18,849 bases of DNA, taken from positions 1 through 18,849 of the forward strand of contig JAVWJP010000025.1 in NCBI GenBank assembly GCA_036638975.1. The letters are read 5' to 3'. The stretch's first letter is position 1. Each line of letters begins with the position of its first letter. Under the pieces are notes generated by a model. It was not told where the DNA came from and did not search any database. It was given only the letters and a program-made list of their open reading frames with translations. The stretch is from JAVWJP01 sp036638975 (lineage in GTDB: Bacteria; Bacillota; Clostridia; Oscillospirales; Ruminococcaceae). This document shows, piece by piece, positions 1-5,839 of the stretch. The translations under genes and the position numbers were made by a program.

Positions 1-115
1 CCACAGGGAGTATAATAAAAAGATAGAAAGGTGAGATGTTACATGGGACAAAGAATTTACACAGCAGCATACCGCTCAGATGCAGTAAAGCTAGCAAAAG
101 AGCTTGGGGCAAGTG
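1..115 (+). mobile_element. 5' fragment of an IS3-family orfA, truncated
   Basis: A GGTGAG ribosome site at about 31-36 precedes an ATG at 43. The first codons read MGQRIYTAAYRSDAVKLAKE, which resembles the N-terminus of IS3/IS150-type OrfA transposase subunits (pattern Y-T-x-x-[YF]-[KR]-x-[DE]-A-V-x-L). After about 24 codons the frame becomes the antisense of the neighbouring ABC-transporter gene and stops at 196-198, so the helix-turn-helix and the rest of the element are missing. The element's left end lies off the window. The family call rests on the short N-terminal pattern only. Insertion followed by deletion, or a misassembly at the contig edge, could both give this junction. Confidence 0.5.
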
Positions 116-284
116 CCTCGCCATCATACTGTGTATCCATAGCGGAGAGAATGCGAAGCAATGTGGTCTTACCGCTTCCCGATGCACCGATAATGTAGTT
201 CATGCCGCCGCTAATGGAAAGCGACACATCGGACAATGCAGTTTCATCGCCAAAGGTTTTGGTGATATTCTTTAATGTAAACAA
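57..284 (-). pseudogene. ABC transporter ATPase, N-terminal fragment
   Basis: The frame opens with TTG at 282-284, three bases after the stop of the thioredoxin-like gene, and shows an ABC nucleotide-binding domain start: a typical first strand, then the Walker A motif GASGSGKTT at about residues 33-41. After 'MDTQYDGEA' (about residue 56) similarity ends, and the last residues before the stop at 57 are the antisense of the orfA fragment. The Q-loop, signature motif, Walker B and H-loop are absent, so no working ATPase can be made. The family normally pairs with a permease, which is not in the window. It was presumably co-transcribed with the TlpA-like lipoprotein, a pairing that suggests a redox or metal-linked exporter; that role is inference. 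Confidence 0.8.
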
Positions 285-287
285 GGC

Positions 288-857
288 TTACTCTTTATCT
301 GCGTTTTGGCTGATTTTTTCAATTTCATTGTTCATGGTAACTTTCCAGTGCTTTTTAGGCATGGTGCCTACGTAGGGTTTGCTGACAACATTACCCTCAC
401 TGTCTACAAAAAAGCTTTCGGGATAAGCTTGAATGCCTTTTAATCTACCTTCTAACAACACGCTGTCCGGAATGAGATTGGTGTACTCCACACCTGTTGT
501 TTTGATAATTTCCTTGGCTTTTTCAAAGTTTGCATCTTTTCTTTCATCGGTGCTTCCAATGTCCATGCAAATGCTGATAATATTGAAGCTTTTTCCCTCA
601 TCCTGCAACTCTTTTCGCAGCTCATTTAACGCAGGCATTTCTTCAATACAGTAGCCACAGGTGGTTGCCCACAGATTTACCATGGTCAAATCGTAATCCG
701 CAAAGATATCCTTGGTTATAGTGTTTCCTTCAAAATCCTGTGCGGAGAAATCACCCAACGGTGTTTTTGCCACGCTTTTGGTGGAATTTTTGCTGCCACA
801 AGCAGCTAAGCTCAGAACCATTGTGAGTGCTAAAAGCAAGGTCATTATTTTTTTCAT
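288..857 (-). CDS. TlpA/ResA-like thioredoxin-fold lipoprotein
   Basis: This 189-residue protein has a lipoprotein signal: MKK, a hydrophobic run, then a lipobox ending L-A-A-C with the lipidated Cys at 20. A thioredoxin-like domain follows, with 'VNLWATTCGYC' placing the active-site pair C67-G-Y-C70. A cis-Pro region is likely in 'GIQAYPESFFVD'. Membrane-anchored proteins of this kind (TlpA, ResA, StoA) act outside the cell as disulfide reductases or oxidoreductases. The start has an AAGGA ribosome site about 9 bases upstream. The truncated ABC ATPase follows by 3 bases, so the operon was broken at its distal end. The substrate is unknown. Confidence 0.85.
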   Translation of the reverse strand: MKKIMTLLLALTMVLSLAACGSKNSTKSVAKTPLGDFSAQDFEGNTITKDIFADYDLTMVNLWATTCGYCIEEMPALNELRKELQDEGKSFNIISICMDIGSTDERKDANFEKAKEIIKTTGVEYTNLIPDSVLLEGRLKGIQAYPESFFVDSEGNVVSKPYVGTMPKKHWKVTMNNEIEKISQNADKE

Positions 858-1037
858 TACACATTTTCCTTTGTTGTTTTTTTATTCGCTTACAGTTTGA
901 TAGCGAAATGGGCAACAGAATTTTTGACGCAGACCGCCATGTCCATCAGAGGTTTTGCCGATGACATCAGCCTTTTTTGGGGGTTTTCACCCTCAAAAGC
1001 CACAAAAAAATGAAGTTCGATTTTGAAAAATGTTATT

Positions 1038-2456
1038 TCACTTGTTAAGGCTTGCCCACTTTCCGTCTTGAATTAATACCACTTTAGAACCATCCTGCAA
1101 GGTGGCTGTGACTTTAAGATCTTCGCTTCCGATTACGATGTCGTGATGGTCGGCAGCAATGGCAACGTCGTCGTCAATTTCAGCACCATCCTTGAGGTTC
1201 ACGTCCACGAGGGCGGACCCGATGGCCAAATGCGCTCCGGAATTTTCATCAATCAAGGTGGAATAATATACTTTGCCGGACTGGAAAATCGGAGAATCTG
1301 AGGAAACCATTGCTATTTCGCCCAGATACACGCCTTCTGGCATTTGTTTCATAATTGCTTCAAACGCTTCCGGGTTTTCTTTTACAGAATAATTTACAAG
1401 CTTGCCGTCCTTGAATTCTAATTTGATGCCGTCAATGACTTGGCTTCCGTTAAAGACTAATGGTCTTGTGTTCTCTACCGTTCCGTTTGCACCGTATTTT
1501 GTTGGCAGACCACAAATCTCCGCCGAGGGTATATTCGAGGCTAAAATGTCGCCGTTTCTTTCAAACGGCATGCTGAAGAACTTATTATTTTTATGCAACG
1601 GAACTTCCAGCTCGACGGTTGGGGAGGAGTAATGCAGCGAAACAATATTCATTTCATTAAAAGCATCTCGCCGTGCGGCAATTTCCATAAGATGCTTGGT
1701 CAGGGTAGAACCCTGTTCGGTCACATACATAAACCCGAATAGGTCATCTGCCAGCTTATAATAAGCCGCTTCTTCATTGAGCTCAGGATAGATTTTCTTT
1801 GCCCAAACCTTAGTGGGAACGGCTATGGTTGTGATGCCACCAATACTATTCTTTGGGTTATTAAGCCCAAATAGTTTGTCGTAAAAATCCGGATCTTTTT
1901 CAATGACAGTTTTTCTTGCCTCCAACATTTTATCAGTATAATCGTTTAGCTCTTGCTCGGAAGCATTGGTTTTCTCTTCAAAAAAGTAGTCGTGTAGAAT
2001 AATTACTTTAGCATTCGGTCTGGTATAACCGACAAAACCGGATAACAGCTCAGGCAAAAACGGATACTCGACATACGCTTCATCTTTTAAGTATTTTGCA
2101 TTGGCGTTTTCCAAGGTTTTATTTTTACAATTTAAGTACACCATCTTAGCGCCCTTTTCATAAGCACGCAAAGCAATTGAGTTCATGATTTCATAACTCT
2201 CAATATTTCCATCTATAAACAGATCATCGCCCTCTTTGAGTGCCACCCCGAGCGTCAGCATCAAATCAATGTATGAATTAAGCTTTGCCTCATAGCTGGC
2301 TTTTACTTTGGACAAATCTGCTTCATTAACAGTGGTGGGGGTTGTTGGGACAGGTGCCGGTGTGGTTGTGGGTGTAGTGTTTGCCGGACTAGTGCAAGAG
2401 GTTACAGTTAAACAAATTAACAGTACCGCCATTATAATAGATATATATTTTTTCAT
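1038..2456 (-). CDS. M29-family aminopeptidase-like lipoprotein
   Basis: I place the start at 2456 (MKKYISII), with GTGAGG 5 bases upstream, rather than at an in-frame ATG nine codons earlier; this gives 472 residues. The signal peptide ends at a lipobox V-T-S-C with Cys21, then a Thr/Pro-rich linker runs to about residue 42. The rest matches thermophilic metalloprotease family M29 (AmpS/PepS/AmpT). The expected metal ligands are present by motif: E313 in 'NIPSAEI', E380 in 'YLGEIAMV', H409 in 'ENSGAHLAIG', and H438-D439 before 'IVIGSEDL'. Family members remove N-terminal residues from peptides using two metal ions and are usually cytosolic and about 410 residues long. This one appears exported and anchored, so it probably trims peptides at the cell surface. 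A partial second copy lies immediately upstream. Confidence 0.8.
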   Translation of the reverse strand: MKKYISIIMAVLLICLTVTSCTSPANTTPTTTPAPVPTTPTTVNEADLSKVKASYEAKLNSYIDLMLTLGVALKEGDDLFIDGNIESYEIMNSIALRAYEKGAKMVYLNCKNKTLENANAKYLKDEAYVEYPFLPELLSGFVGYTRPNAKVIILHDYFFEEKTNASEQELNDYTDKMLEARKTVIEKDPDFYDKLFGLNNPKNSIGGITTIAVPTKVWAKKIYPELNEEAAYYKLADDLFGFMYVTEQGSTLTKHLMEIAARRDAFNEMNIVSLHYSSPTVELEVPLHKNNKFFSMPFERNGDILASNIPSAEICGLPTKYGANGTVENTRPLVFNGSQVIDGIKLEFKDGKLVNYSVKENPEAFEAIMKQMPEGVYLGEIAMVSSDSPIFQSGKVYYSTLIDENSGAHLAIGSALVDVNLKDGAEIDDDVAIAADHHDIVIGSEDLKVTATLQDGSKVVLIQDGKWASLNK

Positions 2457-2496
2457 AAATGCCTCACTTTCTTTTCCTATCAAATTGCTAAATTTC

Positions 2497-2668
2497 TCAT
2501 TTACCGTTTTTAATCAGCTCAATTTTGCTGCCATCTTTCAGAGCGGCGGTGACGGTCAAATCTTCGCTACCAATCGTGATATCAATGTGGTAACTTGCAG
2601 CATTAACATTGCCGCCACTAAGGTCACTGCCGAGATAACCTTTGTAAGACGCAACTACTTTTTCACAT
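2497..2668 (-). pseudogene. Deletion remnant of a second M29 peptidase gene
   Basis: A strong AGGAGG ribosome site (2673-2678 on the complement) precedes overlapping starts: ATG at 2666-2668 followed at once by TGA, and GTG at 2664-2666 reading V-K-K then TAG. Just past this, in another frame, 53 open codons end in TGA at 2497-2499. They match the C-terminus of the adjacent intact M29 lipoprotein: 'HIDITIGSEDLTVTAALKDG' here against 'HDIVIGSEDLKVTATLQDG' there. The simplest reading is an old tandem duplicate whose middle was deleted, joining the lipoprotein start to the tail. The promoter and leader are kept and may now serve the intact copy, whose start is about 40 bases downstream. Confidence 0.75.
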
Positions 2669-2733
2669 GGTTCCTCCTTTGTTCTTTATATTATTTTAGA
2701 TATTGTTGTAACTTGCCTTTTTTTCCTTTGTTC

Positions 2734-2739
2734 ATTATA
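2734..2739 (-). promoter_or_regulatory. Candidate -10 box for the M29 peptidase genes
   Basis: TATAAT on the minus strand lies about 55 bases upstream of the AGGAGG site of the M29 remnant. No good -35 hexamer sits at 16-18 bases, and the region where it should lie overlaps one arm of a 12-bp inverted repeat. This is the only promoter-like element between the IS200 relic and the peptidase genes. Confidence 0.4.
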
Positions 2740-2755
2740 TATAACGAAGTGTCGG

Positions 2756-2836
2756 AAAAGCGTCGGGGATTAAGCAGAAAAGTAGCAAAAATTATTTTTT
2801 ATTTTTCTAGATTTACTTGAAAAACCCGACGCTTTT
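2756..2836. repeat. 12-bp perfect inverted repeat, 57-base AT-rich spacer
   Basis: AAAAGCGTCGGG at 2756-2767 is repeated in perfect inverse at 2825-2836 (CCCGACGCTTTT). The spacer is nearly all A and T and holds no gene. The arm at 2756 lies where a -35 box for the M29 promoter would fall. It could be a regulator-binding pair, the ends of a very small decayed element, or a stem-loop. Confidence 0.6.
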
Positions 2837-2901
2837 ACGATGCGTTGTTGTAGATTTACATAGAGAATCAAAAATAATTACATATTAAATACAATAAAAA
2901 T

Positions 2902-2971
2902 CCACCGGCGTAGCCGGTGGTATTGCAGATGCGCCTTAAAGGCTCTGTTACTAGCAGCGCCTTAAGGCGCA
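2902..2971 (-). repeat. Distal-end hairpins of the IS200-like element
   Basis: CCACCGGC (2902-2909) pairs with GCCGGTGG (2913-2920) across a 3-base loop. A second, longer stem is formed by TGCGCCTTAA (2930-2939) with TTAAGGCGCA (2962-2971); the second arm also belongs to the palindrome GCGCCTTAAGGCGC at 2957-2970. These lie beyond the 3' end of tnpA, as expected for the right end of the element. Confidence 0.65.
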
Positions 2972-3001
2972 TTTTACGGTCTGCCACTTGCATGGAGATT
3001 G

Positions 3002-3300
3002 TTACTTGCTACCCGTAAACGGGTCTTCGTATTCTTTAAGTGTCATCTGATCCGAAATTTGATCTTCCTTTAACTGGTTTTGAATGTATTCCGCAATCTT
3101 TTTGGTGTTCTTCCCTGCTGTATCTACATAATACCCTCTGCACCAAAAAGATCGATTCCCATGCTTGTATTTCAGATTACCATGCCGTTCGTGTATCACA
3201 TTAGGCTACTCTTTCCTTTGAGAAATCCTACGAAACTCGACACACTCATCTTCGGTGGGATTTCCACAAGCATATGAATGTGGTCGAGGCAGACCCTGTG
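3002..3300 (-). pseudogene. IS200-type transposase tnpA, frameshifted
   Basis: The last 65 codons (3002-3199) are intact and typical of IS200 TnpA: 'WCRGYYVDTAGKN', then 'EYIQNQLKED', where the catalytic Tyr is expected, and the ending 'LKEYEDPFTGSK'. Upstream, at about 3202-3300, a different frame encodes 'CLDHIHMLVEIPPKMSV', with the H-x-H metal-binding pair, then 'SSFVGFLKGKSSLM'. The frames are split by a 2-base insertion or 1-base loss near 3202-3206, where ATG is followed by TGA. The N-terminal third (to about 3390) can be followed only in scraps such as 'HPKYQKED' and seems internally deleted. The family is a Y1 single-strand transposase; this copy is inactive. Confidence 0.8.
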
Positions 3301-3426
3301 CTAAACTATTGGTGTCATTCATTGCTTGAATGTCCTCCTTTTGATATTTGGGGTGCAATTGGCAGACCGCACTTCCATTATATCAAAAGGAGTTTTTATT
3401 TCATATCCCTCGCTAAAGCTAGACTT

Positions 3427-3447
3427 ACCACCGACACAGCCGGTGGT
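3427..3447 (-). repeat. Proximal-end hairpin of the IS200-like element
   Basis: ACCACCG (3427-3433) pairs with CGGTGGT (3441-3447) around a 7-base loop. Its stem sequence resembles the hairpin at 2902-2920, and it sits upstream of the tnpA remnant, as expected for the left end. It stops only 8 bases before the T-run of the ssrA terminator. Confidence 0.6.
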
Positions 3448-3454
3448 TTTCTTG

Positions 3455-3490
3455 CAAAAAAGGACTTTCACTTTTCACAGTGAAAGTCCT
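3455..3490 (-). terminator. Intrinsic terminator of ssrA
   Basis: Read on the minus strand, an 11-bp perfect stem AGGACTTTCAC/GTGAAAGTCCT with an 8-base loop is followed by six T. It begins 57 bases after the CCA end of tmRNA, so the primary ssrA transcript would carry a 3' trailer trimmed later. Confidence 0.85.
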
Positions 3491-3547
3491 CGAAAGGCGC
3501 ATGGTTACTGGCTTTATGAGCCATAAATCATTATTACCTTTTATTTT

Positions 3548-3892
3548 TGGTGGAGGCGACGGGAATTGAACCCGTGTCCGAAAATCAGTCCATACGAGCA
3601 TCTCCGAGTGCAGTTTATCATTTAAAATTTCCTATTCCTGACGCCGACAAACAGGCTTCAGGCTTCGGTAGCCCCTAATACAACTTGCTCTACGAGGCGC
3701 TCAAACAAGTCGTTCACCACTAATCGACGCCTTATCCTATGCCGTGGTACTCACAGGTAAGACGACAGCCAAATTAGGCTGCTACTAATTCGTTAGAGTT
3801 AGCGTTTATAAAATTTTGCACAGTTTAAAGAGTTTATGCGCCTCTACTCGCTTCTCGTACTTCGTAACCCCCGTCGAAACCTTTACGCCCCC
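3548..3892 (-). ncRNA. ssrA: Transfer-messenger RNA (tmRNA)
   Basis: The minus strand starts GGGGGCGTAAAGGTTTCGAC and ends with a T-arm (GGTTCAATTCC), an acceptor strand CGCCTCC and an encoded CCA. The two ends form the alanine-tRNA-like domain with a 7-bp acceptor stem containing one G-U pair. The molecule rescues stalled ribosomes: it charges with Ala, then serves as a short template that tags the nascent protein for proteolysis. The tag frame ends at TAA (3774-3776) and reads about NFINANSNELVAA; I could not fix the resume codon. The stop lies in a small stem CAGCC/GGCTG, as is usual. smpB is directly upstream, and no separate promoter is clear, so co-transcription and processing are likely. 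Confidence 0.95.
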
Positions 3893-3907
3893 AAATTTTG
3901 GGTAAAA

Positions 3908-4375
3908 TTATTCGCGGTTGCGCTCTTTAAGAGTGCGGTCTATGTCCCTTTTTGCGTCACGTCTTGCCATGTCATCGCGCTTATCGTACTGCTTTTTGCC
4001 CTTGCATAGCCCCAACTGTATTTTTACAAGAGATCCTTTAAAATACATCGAAAGCGGCACCAAGGTGTATTGCATTTGCTTAATTTGCCCATACAGCTTT
4101 GCTATTTCGCGCTTATGCATAAGCAGCTTGCGCTCGCGCAATGGGTCCTTATTAAATATGTTCCCCTGCTCGTAAGGGCTTATGTGCATTCCAATTACAA
4201 AAAGCTCGCCATTTTTTACATCGCACCAGCAATCTTTAAGGTTTACACCGCCGCTACGGACGGATTTAACCTCGGTTCCAAAAAGCTCTATGCCTGTTTC
4301 GTAGCTTTCCATAACAAAATAATCGTGGTACGCCTTGCGGTTTGCCGCTATTGTTTTTGTGTTCGCCTTTGTCAA
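3908..4375 (-). CDS. smpB: SsrA-binding protein SmpB
   Basis: SmpB binds the tRNA-like part of tmRNA and brings it to stalled ribosomes. The protein shows the family core 'NRKAYHDYFVMESYETGIEL', then 'GTEVKSVRSGGVNLKD', 'HISPYEQGN', 'LKGKKQYDKRD' in the form 'CKGKKQYDKRDD', and a basic C-terminal tail that enters the mRNA channel. An upstream GTG (4384) abuts the AAGGGA ribosome site with no spacing, so I prefer TTG at 4375, 8 bases after AGGGAG; this gives 155 residues, a normal length. It lies 15 bases before mature tmRNA on the same strand, and a consensus promoter sits just upstream. Confidence 0.93.
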   Translation of the reverse strand: MTKANTKTIAANRKAYHDYFVMESYETGIELFGTEVKSVRSGGVNLKDCWCDVKNGELFVIGMHISPYEQGNIFNKDPLRERKLLMHKREIAKLYGQIKQMQYTLVPLSMYFKGSLVKIQLGLCKGKKQYDKRDDMARRDAKRDIDRTLKERNRE

Positions 4376-4402
4376 ATTCGTCACTCCCTTGCAGGTTTCT
4401 TT

Positions 4403-4431
4403 ATTATACTGTTAGCATTGGCACTTGTCAA
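4403..4431 (-). promoter_or_regulatory. Consensus sigma-A promoter of smpB-ssrA
   Basis: On the minus strand TTGACA (4426-4431) and TATAAT (4403-4408) are separated by exactly 17 bases: both hexamers match the housekeeping consensus perfectly. Transcription should start near 4396, about 20 bases before the smpB start, and continue into ssrA. Confidence 0.9.
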
Positions 4432-4437
4432 ATGCCT

Positions 4438-4809
4438 TTAATTAAAAACCCAAAGCTTGCTTAAAATAAAATTTATACACGTTGTAAGCACAATTATAGG
4501 CAGCTTTAAAATAATCTCATCTGTGGTTGGCAGCCAAACAATAAGCCTGTTCATAGCAGCAAGAGAAATACACAGGGTTATAAGGTTTGTCATCAAAAAT
4601 TTTAAAAGCTGTGTGCTAAAAAAGCTTTGCTTTGTAGAAAATGTCCAGCTGCGGTTTATAATATAACTGTTAAGCGTGCCGCACGCAAAGCCTATGCCCT
4701 GCGCCACATAGACATTTGCGCCTAAAAGCTTTAAAAGCACCGTAAAAACGAGAAAATCTACAAACGTATTTATGCCGCCTGTCACACAAAATTTAGCGAA
4801 TTTTTTCAA
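4438..4809 (-). CDS. GtrA-like four-helix membrane protein
   Basis: The 123-residue protein opens 'KKFAKFCVTGGINTFVDFLV' and has four hydrophobic segments at about 8-30, 33-52, 70-90 and 96-118. It contains the family-typical 'GTLNSYIINRSWTFS' between the second and third segments, and ends 'FILSKLWVFN'. GtrA-family proteins are small membrane proteins linked to moving lipid-linked sugars for cell-surface polysaccharides; the exact substrate here is unknown. The start used is TTG at 4809, with a weak ribosome site. The frame stays open upstream with a GGGGG tract further back, so a slightly longer protein from a non-standard start is possible. It lies downstream of recR and ends just before the smpB promoter. 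Confidence 0.75.
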   Translation of the reverse strand: MKKFAKFCVTGGINTFVDFLVFTVLLKLLGANVYVAQGIGFACGTLNSYIINRSWTFSTKQSFFSTQLLKFLMTNLITLCISLAAMNRLIVWLPTTDEIILKLPIIVLTTCINFILSKLWVFN

Positions 4810-4859
4810 CTCATCGGCAGAAGGCTTCTTTATTATAATAACCCCCGTTTAAAAGATAT

Positions 4860-5459
4860 TTATATTTCGCTTCTGCCCTCTAAGGCGCGGTAAAGTGTAA
4901 CTTCATCTGCATATTCAAGGTTTCCGCCAACAGGTATTCCGTACGCAAGGCGCGTAACCTTAACACCCAGCGGCTTTAAAAGGCGCGAAAGGTACATGGC
5001 GGTGGCTTCACCCTCCACAGTGGGGTTTGTCGCCATAATAACCTCTGCCACGCCGCCTTTACCTATGCGTGCCAGCAGCTCTTTTACATAAAGCTGGTCC
5101 GGTCCTATGCTGTTCATTGGCGATATCAGCCCATGCAAAACATGATAAACTCCGTTATATTCGCGTGTGCGCTCAAAGGCTAGAACGTCCTGCGGGCTTT
5201 CTACTACACATATAGTTGTTTTATCGCGGGTTTCATCGTTGCAGATTGGGCAGTTTTCGGTATCGGTTAGGTTTTGGCAAACACTGCAATGGCTTATTTT
5301 ATCGCGCGCATCAAGTATGCAATGCGCAAAGTCCTCTGCCTTGGCTCGCGGCATATTCAGGACAAAATAAGCAAGGCGCTGTGCGCTCTTTTTGCCTATG
5401 CCAGGCAAGCGTTCAAAGTGTTCTATAAGCCGCGTAAGCGGCAAAACATTATATGCCAT
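4860..5459 (-). CDS. recR: Recombination mediator protein RecR
   Basis: RecR forms a ring around DNA and, with RecO/RecF, loads RecA on single-stranded DNA at gaps. The 199 residues are full length. They show the helix-hairpin-helix 'RLPGIGKKSAQRLA' (18-30), the four-Cys zinc site C58-x2-C61...C70-x2-C73, and a Toprim domain beginning 'TTICVVESPQDVLA' with Glu at about 87. The C-terminal 'ATNPTVEGEATAMYLSRLLK' and 'RLAYGIPVGGNLEYAD' complete the Toprim and Walker B-like parts. The gene starts 5 bases after the ybaB stop with no good ribosome site of its own, so translation is probably coupled. Confidence 0.97.
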   Translation of the reverse strand: MAYNVLPLTRLIEHFERLPGIGKKSAQRLAYFVLNMPRAKAEDFAHCILDARDKISHCSVCQNLTDTENCPICNDETRDKTTICVVESPQDVLAFERTREYNGVYHVLHGLISPMNSIGPDQLYVKELLARIGKGGVAEVIMATNPTVEGEATAMYLSRLLKPLGVKVTRLAYGIPVGGNLEYADEVTLYRALEGRSEI

Positions 5460-5464
5460 AGCAG

Positions 5465-5815
5465 CTAAAACATTCCGGGTACATTAAGCCCGCCCGAAAT
5501 TTTCTCCATTTCTTTATTAGAAAGCTCCTCCACAGTGCGAATTGCCTCATTTACACCTGAAATTATTAAATCTTGCAGCATTTCTATGTCCTCTGGGTCT
5601 ACAATCTCGGGCTTTAGGCTTATAGCTTTAATAACTTTTTTGCCGCTTATTACAACCTCTACTGCACCGCCGCCGGCTGTAACAGTGGTTTCTATTTCTT
5701 CAAGCTCTGCCGATTTTTTAGCCATTTCCTCCTGCATTTTCTGTGCCTGCTTTATCATCTGCTGCATATTGCCTGCTCCGCCGCCGCCATAGCCCTGTGG
5801 TAATCTTGATTTCAT
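5465..5815 (-). CDS. YbaB/EbfC family nucleoid-associated protein
   Basis: This is a small DNA-binding dimer, coded between dnaX and recR in a great many bacteria. The N-terminus is glycine-rich ('GYGGGGAGNM'), followed by the long helix 'MIKQAQKMQEEMAKKSAELE', then the sheet core 'TVTAGGGAVEVVISGKKVIK' and a C-terminal helix 'EAIRTVEELSNKEMEKI'. The 116 residues are normal, with a slightly longer Gly-rich head than the E. coli protein. A GGAGG site precedes the ATG, and the dnaX stop is 24 bases upstream. Its role in nucleoid structure or repair is known only in outline. Confidence 0.93.
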   Translation of the reverse strand: MKSRLPQGYGGGGAGNMQQMIKQAQKMQEEMAKKSAELEEIETTVTAGGGAVEVVISGKKVIKAISLKPEIVDPEDIEMLQDLIISGVNEAIRTVEELSNKEMEKISGGLNVPGMF

Positions 5816-5839
5816 ATTATGTCCTCCATTATTTTTTAA

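Larger units (their letters stand above)
2902..3447 (-). mobile_element. Decayed IS200/IS605-type element
   Basis: A degenerate tnpA on the minus strand is flanked by subterminal hairpins, as in IS200/IS605 elements, which move as single-stranded DNA and have hairpin ends instead of inverted repeats. The hairpins are 2902-2920 and 3427-3447. No tnpB is present. The exact cleavage sites cannot be read by eye, so the ends given are those of the hairpins. With a frameshifted transposase the copy is immobile on its own, though intact hairpins might be used in trans. Confidence 0.7.

Noticed and set aside
972..1000. GGGTG...CCCC inverted repeat as terminator of the M29 gene
   Set aside because: The stem has a mismatch and is followed by A rather than T on the minus strand, so it is not convincing as an intrinsic terminator.
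890..1035. Open minus-strand frame without a start, ending 'AVCVKNSVAHFAIKL'
   Set aside because: It is under 50 codons, has no start or ribosome site, and I could not tie it to a family. It might be a gene scrap or a common intergenic repeat; the 858-1037 gap is otherwise featureless.
2308..2820. Plus-strand frame of 170 codons
   Set aside because: It is the antisense of the M29 lipoprotein start and its duplicate remnant, with no plausible ribosome site or domain.
3274..3526. Overlapping plus-strand small frames
   Set aside because: They are antisense to the degraded tnpA and its end hairpin; the repeat structures explain the sequence.
3893..3935. Separate promoter for ssrA (AATAAT-like -10)
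   Set aside because: No matching -35 box at proper spacing; the consensus promoter before smpB is sufficient for both.
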